From contig OY848917.1 in NCBI GenBank assembly GCA_963693285.1, positions 27,529,745 to 27,593,744 of the forward strand: a DNA stretch of 64,000 nucleotides, read 5' to 3'. The notes under the pieces are model-generated. The model was not told the DNA's origin, made no database searches, and worked only from the letters and a program-made list of their open reading frames with translations. The translations under genes were made by a program, and so were the position numbers. Positions 47,222 to 58,839 of this stretch are shown here, piece after piece. This DNA comes from Xestospongia muta (lineage: Eukaryota; Porifera; Demospongiae; Haplosclerida; Petrosiidae). Numbering within the stretch: position 1 is the first letter of the stretch; each line of letters starts with the position of its first letter.

Positions 47222-48214
47222 CCCGATTTACAAGTGATCATTCTATCAAAACATTTGTGACCTAATTTACAACAAGGGATCATTTCTATCAAAACATTTG
47301 TGGCCTGATTTTTTAAAAGTGACCACCTGTTAAACCACACTCATCAAAAGTCAATTTTATATATATACAGTTACCATGAATACTTGTACATATATAGCAA
47401 CTGTATATAATTTTTTTGATATCTTTTAACAGTGGGCCCTTCTCGCAAATCAGATCAACAATGTTTTGCCAGAAGTGGTCCCTCATTCCAAATCAGGTCA
47501 CACACATACACATACATATATATTATATAAAGCCCTAGGGGGTCACACTATAGACTGTTAATATTGTGTTACATTATATACTTACAAGAGACAATAAGGA
47601 AATCAACAGCACATTATGTAGTGTTATTTATAACTGTCATAATTCCTAACAAGAAGCTGCATTTAGATAATATGCAATGTGTGTGAACAAGGTTGATGCA
47701 TTATAATTGAATTGAATATCCTTTGTAAGACTAGTCTGAAAACACATGTTGTCTAGTAATTGCGTAATATTAATGGATATTGTTTACTGAACAAAGTTAT
47801 TAACATCACTGTTATACAAAAACATGGTCTGGAAATTATTGAGACAAGCCTGAGTGAGCTCAAGGCCTTGTCCATATTTATCGTAATTGTTGGAGAGACA
47901 AGAGCTAAACTAACAATGTTCATCTAAATGTGTTTTCATGTACACTAGGAAAATGTCTATATAACTTAAGAGAATAGTAAAATGGTATTACTAATACAAA
48001 ACTTGAAATTTATAACTATATACTTTATATACATATATAGATATCATACAATAAGTCATTAGCGCTAGCCGTCACTACTGAGACAGCAATGATAAGGTAA
48101 TCATGTGGGTTGACATATAATTACATAATTATACTTACCATATGTAGAGCAAACAAAATAGGTCAAAATAATTACAAGAAGAAAGAAAGGAGAGAGCTGT
48201 TGTAATTCAGCCAT
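45813..48214 (-). CDS. SRCR paralogue, two domains, predicted secreted
   Basis: Five exons: 48214-48139, 46644-46489, 46433-46257, 46202-46041, 45994-45813; 753 nt, 250 residues, in phase. The signal peptide ([20 protein letters not shown]) and both SRCR domains closely match the neighbour at 42.4-44.7 kb. Exon lengths are identical (76, 156, 177, 162). In the last exon the homology ends right after AGVVC. Unrelated repeat sequence then adds FESQLT and a stop, so the membrane helix and PPxY tail are gone. It could be a genuine soluble form or a truncated dying copy. No internal stop is present. Confidence 0.75.
47158..47530. repeat. TG microsatellite and inverted minisatellite units
   Basis: A (TG)n run at about 47180-47220 is followed by units reading ATCAAAACATTTGTGACCTG. 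After 47420, units of the opposite orientation follow (CAAATCAGATCAACAATGTT, then GGTCCCTCATTCCAAATCAG). It lies in intron 1 of the SRCR paralogue and is absent from the other copy. Confidence 0.75.
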
Positions 48215-48394
48215 TTTCAATTCACAAACGTCATACAGGAAGTACTATTAATGTCTAATAATAACTAGTTGACCTAAAAGTGTAACTGATGTATATCCTG
48301 TCGTACAGAAAGAACGTGTTGGCTAAAGACAGTAAATTTCGAAAATTAATGAAATGGACGTTTGGATTACAGATAACCATGAATAATAAGTATC

Positions 48395-48490
48395 ATGACA
48401 ATGTACACACTGGCAGAAATTAAGAAGAAATTGAACAACCTACCAGATGAAACAAATGACTTCCAAATGACACTAATATATTGTTCTCTG
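48395..48490 (+). CDS. candidate first exon, unknown protein
   Basis: ATG 48395 opens 32 codons (MTMYTLAEIKKKLNNLPDET...) ending exactly at a GTTAGT donor. It faces away from the SRCR paralogue 181 bp away. No continuing exon was recognised. Charged helical peptide; weak. Confidence 0.2.
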
Positions 48491-48689
48491 GTTAGTTAAA
48501 TTATCTCTTAATATAATGTGCTATAGATGATATTAGGTGATTCATATAGGACATGTAGTCTCTGGATACAGTGACTACAGATCCCTTTAGTAAGGCAGAG
48601 AGATGTGTCATGGTGAAAGTGGTCCTAAAACCACTTTTCACAAACCAAAAATTGATCCCTCCCAAATCATTTTTGGAACTTCAGAAACA

Positions 48690-49350
48690 TGGTAATACAG
48701 TATCAGTAATACATATCAGCAACACAATGGAATGCAGAAGCAATTTCATCAATAAATGAATGAATGTTATTAAAAACTTAAAATTGTCTGTGGGAATGGC
48801 GACATGTGGACAGGATTTCAGTCAGCCAAATAATCGGGCTTATAATCTTCAGTTGTCTACCAGACAGTCTCTAAAGAGACATTAGAATCACTGGCACAAA
48901 AGTATTGGCAAAGACAGGCTAGATAAATACTTGACAGACTTTGATGCTCAAGGGAGGGAACACATGTGTCCTACTTGTTCAAGAGATTCAGCAGATCAAA
49001 TATATTGAAAGACCATCAGGAAAACGTTCATGGAGAAACTGGACTCTTGTCTATTTCCAGATTGTACTGTGAAGTCTCCTTTCTACTTTGTAAAGCAGCT
49101 GCTTCAACATTGTGCACATGCCATAATGAGTAATTAGGTTAATTCGTGAAACACTTTACTGTAACAACTCAGTGTGTGTTACGTACAATGATATTGTATG
49201 TAGTTAAATCAAGACAATATCTATACCACTAGTAACGGATTTCCATACTGACTATTTCTAGATTCTAAATACTATGATTGTAACCTGAAATGTTTTAATT
49301 TCCCACTAAAGTATGGTATTTTATTACCGGTGTCAGAGTGCAGACTGTCC
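48690..49350 (+). pseudogene. second copy of the C2H2 zinc-finger fragment
   Basis: It repeats 39250-39960. ATG 48797 again starts the MATCGQD frame (ATTTCAG here), but CAAAGAGATTC is shortened to CAAGAGATTC and the finger frame is lost. The downstream palindromes of the first copy are represented here by a single simple sequence. Confidence 0.7.
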
Positions 49351-49354
49351 CCCT

Positions 49355-49384
49355 GTGCAGAATGTCCCGTGGGACATTCTGCAC
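49355..49384. repeat. palindrome, 14-bp arms
   Basis: GTGCAGAATGTCCC, centre GT, GGGACATTCTGCAC. It lies where similarity to the 39-40 kb copy ends. Confidence 0.9.
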
Positions 49385-49579
49385 TAGTGCAAATTGTCCC
49401 AGTTAGTGTGAAATGTCTCCCCATTGATGGATGAATAGAAGCTACTATAACCAGGTATGAACTTTGTAATACATGTAAATTCTTTGCAGATAAAGTTTAA
49501 CTATATAAAGTCAGCCAAAAACACGTTCACACTTTTAAGATCAAGATCTAGAACCATATAGCTACTAGACAGAGGGATG

Positions 49580-51600
49580 GGTGCCAATGAAGACAAGTAC
49601 GGCTTCCTTTATGACTTTCTTCATTACCATAGGTACCCAAATGGGTTCACTAAATGTGACAAAAAAGCTTTTCGTCATAAAGCCACCAACTACAAGGTGG
49701 AAAGTGGCCAGTTATTTTATTATCACAAGAGGGAGCAGACATGGAAGTAACTTACCTTGCTCATCTACTGAAAGAATAAGAATATTAGAAGCATGCCACT
49801 CCTTACCTTTAGGCAAGTTACTTTGTCCCTATGAAATACAATAACAAATTTTTAAATATATGTATAGGAGGCCATCTGGGCCGTGATAAGACCTATGAAA
49901 AGATTGCTAAAAGATTTTATTGGAAATTGCTATGGAAACATGTAACTGACTATGTTAGAACTTGTCCTGTATGTCAAATAATGAATTTGTAAAGCAAGCT
50001 GCACCACTACGTCCAATCCCTGTTAAGCCAAAAGTATGGAGACAGGTATAGTTGCTGACTATTATAATAATGAACAAAATTTAGTGAAATTCTAATTGTA
50101 GGTTGGAGTAGATTTCATTGTACTACTCCCAAAGTCCAAATCAGGTAATTGTTATATTCTTACTTTAGTGGATTATTTTCAAAGTGGCCAGAGGCAGCTG
50201 CTCTTCCTGATAAGAAAGCTAAAGGAGTGGCTCTATTTTTATACAGAATGATATGCAGGTAATAACGTATTGTCAAGTAAATGTACTTTTTGTGTCTGAT
50301 GTTTCAACTAGTTCACTTTACTCTATAGTTATACATCTATTTATGAATTTCTGCTTTTCATCATAGATATGGCTGCACAAAGATCATGATTTCTGACCAG
50401 GGAAGAGAATTTGTAAACAAAGTCAACCAAAATCTCTTTCAGCAGTTCAAAACAGAACACCAAATATCAACAGCCTATCATCCGCAGACAAATGGTTTGG
50501 TGGAGTGCTATAACCAAACTTTGCAATGATGTCTCATTAAACTAGTCAATAGAGAGCAGGACAACTGGGATGAGTATATCGATGGTGTATTATTTGCCTA
50601 CAGGACATCAAAACAAAAGTCTACTCAATGCACTCCTTTTGAATTAATGTATTGCAGGTACTACACTAACATAATCATATTGAACACACATTATATCTGC
50701 TATTACAGAAAGCCTATTCTCCAAATTGGGAAAGAACTCATTTTCAATGAAGACATGTAAAAGTAAAAGTGATGAAAATGAGATAGAAGACATTGATGGG
50801 TACACTGAGAAAATGATGAAATTAAAGAAGAGTCTCTTCTCTAAAGCTAATAACAACATTAAGGACTCCGAGGCATGACAAAAGAGAGATTATGATAAGA
50901 AACATCATCAGAAAAAAGTAAGTGCACTTAGAGTACAGGCATGAGTATTACAATAAATATATACATTGTGTTGTTCAATTCTTGTCATTTCAAGTTTCAT
51001 GTATATTTCTCATTCAGAAACTGAAACAAGGAACTTTAGTGTAGTTATGCAACAGTGCTAAAGATGGGTGTAAAGGGGATAAGCTAGTGAAACATTGGCT
51101 TGGACCCTATAAGGCTGAAGAACACATTGGAAAAGGTGTATACAAACTGAAAAATCTATTAACTGGCAGAACATTAAAAACCTTTAATTGGTACTAGTAA
51201 GTGCAATAGCAGCAAATTTATTTTAGATGTTGTTGGTTTTCAATGAATGTAATATGAACTCATTTTTAAATCTTAGGTAAAAAATTTTTTTTACAAAATT
51301 ATTGCACTCGACTCCTCCTCTTCCTCCACCCATCAAACAAAGAAAAAGGTCAGAAGGTTGTCTGGCGACTGTTTCTCTGATGCTGACCAAAGCAACTCTA
51401 TTCCTCCTCTTCTTCCACCCATCAAGAGAAAGAAAAGGGTCAGATGATTGTTTCTCTGATGTTGAGTTGTTGACCAAAGTGACTCAATTCCTCTTCTTCC
51501 TCCACCCATCATAATCAACAAAGAAAACTCCTTCACTCAGACTCCTTTTAACTCATCATCCATTTATTCACACTTATCAGAAACCTCAATGCATGATTTT
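49580..51600 (+). pseudogene. intron-bearing Gypsy-type integrase gene (Ginger/KRBA2-like), broken
   Basis: An N-terminal region (YGFLYDFLHYHRYPNGFTKC) leads to an H2C2 zinc-binding segment (GGHLGRDKTYEKIAKRFYWK, YVRTCPVCQ), split by a 55-bp GC-AG intron (49813-49867). The core is spread over further exons: GVDFIVLLPKSKSGNCYILT (about 50106), ISDQGREFVNKVNQ and TAYHPQTNGLVECYNQTL (about 50385), NWDEYIDGVLFAYRTS (about 50570). After 51005 come LVKHWLGPYKAEEHIGKGVY and LTGRTLKTFN. A tail with three PPLPPPIK / basic repeats ends at about 51630. Introns are unusual for an LTR element and fit a DNA-transposon Ginger-type or host-captured integrase. Stops after LGPYK-upstream and QTL regions show loss of function. 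Confidence 0.65.
51301..51540 (+). repeat. three tandem units of about 90 bp in the integrase tail
   Basis: Each unit encodes a Pro-rich core followed by basic and acidic residues (PPLPPPIKQRKR, SDDCFSDADQS-like). It is in frame between units apart from point changes. Confidence 0.65.
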
Positions 51601-51789
51601 GCTTCTAGTACTCTGATGTTTAATGGTTGATTTTCCCAGACTTTTTCCCAATGGAGCTTCTATGTCATTACTAATTCTCATCTCAGCTGATGCCACTAGT
51701 CCACTACAAGACAAATATCAAGTCACCTTCCAAACTGTACCAGCAAACATATCTCTTGCAAGCAACCTTAAGTTAAGGGATCTATGTAG

Positions 51790-52500
51790 TGTTCTCATGA
51801 AGGTTCGAACATTCGAGAATGTTCAAACATTTTGGCTAAGTTCAATAGATTCGAACAGACTTTCATGCCTTCGAATATTTAATAGTCGTGAATAATATAA
51901 TTACTCGTCCCACATTAATTGATCCAGGTGTTTAGTGTTTAGATTTTTGTTATTGTTACTACTTACTAACGATAGTTTTCATAGCATTATGGTTGAAAAC
52001 CTTAAAAAAAACTCTCAGCTTTAGATATATTGCTAGGACCTGTAGAAAATGAGAGCTCCACTAGTACTCAAACAAATCCTTTAGAAGAGTTAAGGAAATT
52101 TCAAAGTGAAAAGCAAGTATCTCGTAGTATTAATCTATTAGCTTGGTGGAAAGATATTGAACAATTTTATCTGGGTTTGTTAAAAGTTTCAAGGAACATT
52201 CTAAGTATACCATCCACTTCTACATTATCTGAAAGAGTTTTTTCTGTCGCTGGATTAACCCTAAGCAAGTTAAGATCAAATTTAAGCTCCTAAAATGTTA
52301 ATGTATTGTTATTTTTGAATAAAAACTTGAAAGTTTTATCATTTTTGTGGTTCTACAATTTACATTTATACAAACATTTTTGTGGTATCATTCCATCAAC
52401 GCACAATAACGAGCAAACATTCAGCATATTCGAAGGTCAACGCAACAAACCTTCTAAGTGCTATATTCTACATTCGTTAGAACTCTAGATCTATGACATT
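51790..52500 (+). mobile_element. hAT transposon fragment
   Basis: A frame at 52030-52293 encodes the hAT C-terminal dimerisation region (LAWWKDIEQFYLGLLKVSRN, then STSTLSERVFSVAGLTLSKL). It is flanked by TTCGAACATTCGAGAATGTT near 51803 and CATATTCGAAGGTC near 52425, which may be decayed inverted ends. The N-terminal part of the transposase is missing. Confidence 0.65.
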
Positions 52501-52915
52501 TGCAGCTCAAAAGGATGCTAAAAGAAGACAACTATATATACAGAGCCTGGGAAAAAGCAATAAGCCTGAAGGTACATCATTGCCAATAATAGTGAGTGCC
52601 AGTTACTTTTTCTTTTGCCTTCACAGAATATACAGACTTAACACAGAAACCAGATAATCCTGTTGTTGAATATTGGATGAAGGACCTCCAACTCTACTCT
52701 AGTGATAAGGACTGCATTACAGGTGGCAAATGGCTCACTGATTGTATTATTATGGCAGGACTGAAACTGCTAAAGATGGCTCATCCTAATATAGGAGGGC
52801 TGCAGCCCCATCTTAGATGACACACTGGCCTTTGAAATACAGAGAGGAGAATTCATTCAAATTTTAAATGTCTTGGATAAATGCACTATGACACCGGGGC
52901 TTCGCTGAAACCATG
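52500..52915 (+). pseudogene. fragment resembling a C48/Ulp1-like protease N-terminal part
   Basis: Exon traces AAQKDAKRRQLYIQSLGKSN (GTACAT donor) and, after a CACAG acceptor near 52624, EYTDLTQKPDNPVVEYWMKD, then WLTDCIIMAGLKLLKM, GGLQP. After a frameshift it continues ILDDTLAFEIQRGEFIQILN. The WL.D..I..A..LL...P..GGLQ pattern is familiar from Ulp1-like ORFs in animal transposons. The catalytic His/Asp/Cys part is absent. Confidence 0.45.
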
Positions 52916-53424
52916 ATGCTTCATATTATATAACTGGTAAGTCTCCGTCTCACACCACTGAGCAAAATTGCACGCTTATGACGGCGATAGCTACTCCATT
53001 AGCTACGAAATAATATTAGAGTCTCTCAACGTATTCTCTCCAGTGCTCAACAGCTGAGTCGAACGCCGACAAGGTAGTCTGCTATGAATGGCAGCTCTCT
53101 TGATTTAGAAGTAGATATCTTAAAATCCATTTGATCAGTTACTCAACTTAGTATTAAAAAATAATTATCTTTGAATAAACAAACAAATAATATACAAAAT
53201 AAAAGACTAATAATACTGGAAATACCACAGACACCAAAATAACACTGACAACACAATGAACCAGAGACACGCAAATAAAACTACGGCAGGTGAATATTCC
53301 AAATCCCCAATTTCCCATTTACAAATTGAATCAAAAACGGTGTTATACGGACAAAATTCCAATTAATGACCCAGTTGCAAAGTAGACCTACAAGGCACGA
53401 CCACAATTACTAACCCAACGGTTA
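52916..53424. other. no gene; diverged relative of the 4.7-kb MITE at 53280-53400
   Basis: ATTCCAATTAATGACCCAGT at 53357 matches the inner block of the 4691-5063 element (AATTCCAATTAAGGACCCAG). CTACGGCAGGTGAATATTCC at 53281 resembles its end. 52900-53090 is slightly GC-richer and unassigned. Confidence 0.4.
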
Positions 53425-56400
53425 TGGCTGATTCTGTATTACTAAAAGCTAGTAAGTATAAATATGTGTATACACTCATTATTACAAATATTGGTGAAAG
53501 TAACCTATTTAATTTTAATTTTTCAATATTCATAGATATGTAAAGACTCAGCCAATTTATGAAAAAAAGCTGGAGGAAAAATGCAAAGACGACTTGTTTG
53601 TTGCTCTAAGTACTCGTATCACTCATTTTGATAAGATAGCACCTAATTTAGAGTTGACACAGGCAGATATTGAACAAATCATTAGATGAGACAACGATCG
53701 TGAACAAGCACGAATATTAGCTGTCTTGTGGACATGGAGAACAAGATGTGGAAGTAAAGCCACATACTCTGTTTTGATAAATGTTTTTCTGGAAATGGGC
53801 AACCGTGAAATAGCTGAATTTATCAGAGATCATGTCACAAATTCTAGTGGATCACCATCAAGAAAAGTGCCAGATGTAGAACAAATGAAAAGGGAATTTG
53901 GTAAGTGGCTTACTACATTCAACATATATCTCTTACTCAGCTAGACAATTGCTATGTGTTTGAAAGAGTAGGAACCCAGCTATTTGTAAAATGAATATTT
54001 GTGTCATTTCATATTCTACAGTCTTGTTCCCACAAAGAAGTTTGTATAATCACTTCAAAATAAAATTGTATACTTAAGCCAATCCAATTCCAATGCTATC
54101 CTCATTCATACTCTACAGTTTATTCTCATTGATCAATAGATAGTTTTAGTATAATTACAATTTCAACCTTCAATTTATAAATTCTCACCGTTGAATGCGG
54201 TTGTAAATACTGACCATATATTGTCATTGATTTTAGATGGGACTGCCCCTCCCTTTCATTCATCTCCTCCAGTTAATTCTACTAGCATTAAAAAGAGTGT
54301 CTCCTCTAATGTTGAAGGTATATAACATAATATTTTCTGTAGCAAAGCTAATCAGAATTATTTTACGTGTAAATATAATAGAGTCTTTTCTTTTATAGTT
54401 TGCCTAATGTCATAGCATCATGACATTCAGTAATGAAAACATAAATCTTTCAGTATGACAAACGCTTTCATAGCAATCTAGTTTCATTATTTTATAAGTA
54501 ATCTCATGATTGTCTGGTATGCCACATCGCACAAAAGGGAAAGTTTTAACTAACTCTCCCAAGCAACATAGTTTCATGGCTAAATTTCAATGTCAAATTT
54601 CACATGCATACAATGTAATTTCTCAATATAAAAAAATCTCAACGATAACGTTTACTGGCTAAACTAATTATTCCTATTCAATAATTTAAAAGATGAAGTA
54701 ATAATAGAAGTGTTGATGATGATTGTCATTAATAGTATCAATTCACTGTTGGCCAAAGCTTGTCTATATATTGTTGTTGTCAGTTTTATACAAAATATGT
54801 TAATTAGTATATATTTAGACAAATCACATATTAAAATTATTTTGCACTCCATTTGCTACTACTATAAACAAACAATATTTTAATTGATTTTGTTCAAACA
54901 ACTACATACATGCAAATAAAGTATTTTCATCTGAATTGTTTTCTATTTCAGTATGTAAGGTATTAGAAGTAAGTTTCTTGCTTAAGAAAATTATAATCTT
55001 ATATTATTTAGACAATAAAATTGTTACTCCTGCTTTACCAAGTCCAGTTCTTCCAGAAGAAAGACCAAGTGTCAGTAAGTAAATGGTACACACATTTGTT
55101 GATATACTAAGCATGTCAGATAAACCCATGATTGTTTTGAGCTGCTTATGTAATTGAAATTATTCTATTTATGTGATTAACAAGATGTCACCAATGTGTC
55201 AAATTATGGTTCCAGTTCCAGTTCTGGAACCTTAAAGTTTATCATTTATAGTTCCAGTTCTAGTTCTAAAACCATATTGTTCTGTGTTTATAGTTCTAGT
55301 TCCAATTCTGGAACTTTTTGTTTCACTATTTTAGTTCCAGTTCTAGTTCCGGAAATTTTTCCACTTAATTCATAGTTCCATGCCATGCTGCCCATGCAGT
55401 TTCTAAAGTTTATGATATATTTAACCAATCACAATTTCTATATTGAATTAAAAGTCTGAAACAAGTTATAAGTCCTTTTTTTGTTAGCAGTGTTTCATGT
55501 TCTAGATTGTAGTCACGCAATCTATTTCTTTGTCCTTTTGATGCTTCTCCACTTATGGAAAAAAGAACACTCAATTGGTGCTGATGATGCAGGTGAAGAG
55601 AAGATGTCACAGGCTACCAATGACAGAAGAGGATAACTGGTTGAAACATTCACCCAGTAGATTATTGGATTTAACTGTAGCTCTCCAATATTTGGTTTGC
55701 TCCTACTGTACCTTTCAATTTCTTCCTCTTGATTTGTCAACTCTTGACAGTCTGCATCTTCTTCTATTTCTTTCTTTTTTTAATAAATCACTAACCCGTT
55801 CTAAATGTTTAAAACATTTTTTGAAGGCTCCACTGTATCATCACAATCTCTACTCTTTTTGATTTCCTCCTCAAAATGATCTTTTGTTGAATGATTCCTT
55901 TGATCGTCATCTTCCTTCATTAGATCCAAAAGAAAGTCTTTCACTTGCTTTGTCTGGGAAGTGTTCAGTATACATCTGTACGCTGGAGTGAGGTAAGTGG
56001 CTGCCATGTATATACTGTCAAAATCACTGTCCAAGGGATCAATGATGAACTTAAACCTTGCATTCAAGGCCTTCTGCATGTTTCTTGCAACTATAACAAT
56101 TCCAGGCAAATTTGATGAAGTTGGTTTAATGGCCTAAATTCAAAAAGAAAACGATGAAAATAAACAATAATAAACAAACATTATTCATTTATCTCTTTTA
56201 AATGAAGATCAAGTTCTTTTAAAATAGGTATTACCATGCAAATGCTGGTGCTATCTTCGGAAGTTGCTACATTTGTTTGATGAGCAAATGGCTGTAGAAG
56301 CCATTGTATTGCTTGAAGCTGCTTCCACTAAGACATGGTAAGCGTATCCTTGCTTATCTAATACAGTATTGACATGATGTTTTAGCAAAACTAAGCGTTC

Positions 56401-57780
56401 AATCATAAGGAACATTGAGTCCCACCTAGTTGGGCAATTGGAGACAAGGTTCTTTCCTGTCAACTTCACAAGCATTTCAGTGGCTTTGCATGATTTATTG
56501 ACTTTCTTAACTATTTTTTAGATAAACATTATTTTAGTTCTAGTACTAGTTCTAGTTCTAGAACTGGAACTAAAATTAAAATGATGGTACTAAAGTTACT
56601 TTTAGTTCCAGTACCTAAGAACTGGAACAACACTACCTCAGGCATATATATGTCATGGTCTCAGTTTGCAGGTTTACATTGTGCATATAGATCAACGAAG
56701 CATGACATATCTTTTGTAGTTATATTCAAAATATATGGGCTATGAATCTTATTATAATGTGGCTTGTTTGTATAATCAGAAGCACATATGTGATGCAAAG
56801 GAGTGTCCAACTCCCTTAACTAACTGTTGTCTAAATCACCACTATATTAGATTCTTTTTCCATAATATGGATATAAGTGATAACTGTTTTATGCTTTTTG
56901 TCTTGTGGGATATAACCTCTTAGCAAGTTGTGCTATATAATTATAAAGAGTACTGTGAGCATGTCCAAAATGTTTGTTACCATTGTAATGGGAAGGAAAA
57001 AGTTGGCAGAACAATCTTAGTAAGAGCTCCAACATTTTTCCAAGCCTAGGATTAGTTTTCATGTCCTACCTGAGAGCTCATCCTGACAAATTGTTTATAC
57101 CTCTTTGGTGACCAAAGCCATGATAATCTCCAAGATTAATTTTTCTAAATGCTCTTCTGTGTATTGACTTCTTTCTTTCTTAGTTTCTTAATTTTCCTCA
57201 CCATTACTGATAGTAATTATGTTCATTGTACTTAACTTATGCTAAGACTGCAAACTTAATCCCTTATATGATATAATACCTGACCATGTTTCAACAATGG
57301 TTAAAATACAAATATAACCACAGTTGGACACTCCTTCACGATGCTCAGGCACTTCAGCTATAATTTTATATCAATAGAAATTATTTTAGTAATTTCTTTA
57401 GTTTTATCTAAGTCAGGATGGATAATTTAAAGTATGAAAATTCAATGTTATATAAGGCAGACACTGTGTAGCTGTGCTGGTATTCCTAGTTAGCCGCAGC
57501 ACCTTCAAATCAATCACAGGACAATTTAAATAATAGTTACAACTTAAATTGTCTCGTCATTTCTTCTTTTAATACAGAACCATACAATCATCAGTTATCT
57601 GATAATGGGAAGTTCTGAGCTAGCATCAGTAATGATGGAAGTGTTGATGTTACTGTGCCATTACAAGTATTCGTTGACTGGTCTAATCAACATCCTAAAT
57701 TAACTGTTTTTATTACTTTTGCATTAGTAGCTATTGGGGGTTACTCTATATACAAATATGTCACTAGAAAGTATGTGTAA
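53425..57780 (+). pseudogene. Death-domain gene with C-terminal membrane anchor, broken; hAT inserted in last intron
   Basis: The 5' part (53425-53902) is closely related to the intact gene at 11518: Death domain KCKDDLFVALSTRITHFDKI through GNREIAEFIRDHV. It has a 1-bp loss near 53538 and a TGA after EQIIR. Downstream exons join in consistent phase: 54238-54315 (GTAPPFHSSPPVNSTSIKKS), 55012-55075 (ALPSPVLPEERPSV) and 57578-57780. The last exon has a TGA early, then VPLQVFVDWSNQHPKLTVFI, a hydrophobic helix and a KYVTRKYV end, a C-terminal membrane anchor. The architecture differs from the 11.5-kb gene, which has a long helical region instead. The last intron (about 2.5 kb) holds a hAT element. 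Confidence 0.6.
55200..56640 (-). mobile_element. hAT (ZBED-type) transposon remnant
   Basis: Minus-strand pieces in hAT order: NCPTRWDSMFLMIERLVLLK (56440-56380), IVARNMQKALNARFKFIIDP and MAATYLTPAYRCILN (56090-55960), then TSYPLLSLVACDIFSSPASS, APIECSFF (55650-55550). Both ends carry arrays of GTTCCAGTTCTAG-type subterminal repeats (55210-55390 and 56530-56630). No clear 8-bp target duplication was seen. Confidence 0.75.
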
Positions 57781-58800
57781 TATCTTTAGTTTGGTAAATG
57801 TTGTACTGAGTGAATAAGTTATGTGAAGTTATGGAATACAAACTACAGTATATAAATGTATAATTCATGATTATAGCACTTCGCAATTCACGATTTTTCA
57901 GTGAATTCCTGATTATTGCAACTCATGATTTCACTGGAGATTCTTGATTTATGAAAATTCATAATTATTAAAAATCTCGATTATTTACAATTTTAAACAA
58001 GAATTCGCAATTCTTTAATGAAAATTCCCACTATTTTGAAAGTTTAGAATGGTTCATTCTTGTTAAATGAAGGTACTTGATTAAGTGATATTTTCACGAT
58101 GTATTTGCTTCTGTTCTCATTTGCGCTGTGTTCAACTCATTCTGATTATAATTATCATCATTATCAAGTCGTTTCAATATTTTTAATAATTTGAAGTTCA
58201 CTATTAGTCTCTTATATTGTCCATAAAATGTCCATATTAGTTCCTTTGAATATTTTTCATTGGTTATGTGTAAAAATTCATTTATTTTGTCTACTCTGTT
58301 ATTAATTCAATGTAAATTTTTAAACCTATCTTATGTTTTGTTTCATCATCTTTCTAATTTTGATTCAGCTCTCACCACTTCACTTAATTGTATTTGAAGA
58401 TGTTCCACTGTTCCTCCCCTCCCTAGTCACACTCTGATCATTATTATGATGGTCTATTCCTTATGATAGGTGATGTGCATTCTAAAAACAAAAGTAGAAT
58501 CATATTGTTTGAAATTACTCTCCTGCTGACTTGTTCGACACCAATTTTTAGGACAACCTCTATACTTTAATGACAGAAACAGGAATTTGATAGGACACTT
58601 GTGAGTACAAATTGAATCTTTTTATACCCAAAATAAGTCTTCCTAAAAGGTCTAGATCAATGATAACATTAATTAATTATTAATTAATTAACATTAAGCC
58701 TGGATCAACAATCACATTAATTGTGCTATAAGGAATGTCCTTTACCAATTGTACAAACACTCTCCACTTAGCACTATTGCAGCAAGATATAAATATTTTT
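57781..58800. other. no gene recognised; short AATTC(G/A)(C/T)GATT-type repeats
   Basis: 57880-58040 holds about eight loose repeats of an AATTCACGATTTTT / AATTCGCAATTCTT motif. The rest is AT-rich and unassigned. Confidence 0.5.
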
Positions 58801-58839
58801 AAAATCATGTTATATCCTCAATTATGTGCACCAAAAAGG

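Larger units (their letters stand above)
40088..48394. repeat. tandem segmental duplication carrying the SRCR gene (units 40088-44860 and 44861-48394)
   Basis: Unit 1 and unit 2 match over their starts (AACTTCAGAAACATGG...), over SRCR exons 1-5 and intron 1, and up to AATAATAAGTATC before the join. Unit 2 lacks about 2 kb corresponding to 40860-43030, including the membrane exon. The 16-mer AACTTCAGAAACATGG occurs at 40085, 44867 and 48677, marking the joins. Confidence 0.8.

Noticed and set aside
51795..51830. GGTTCGAAC motif as a tRNA T-arm
   Set aside because: No acceptor, D or anticodon arms around it; it fits an inverted end of the hAT fragment.
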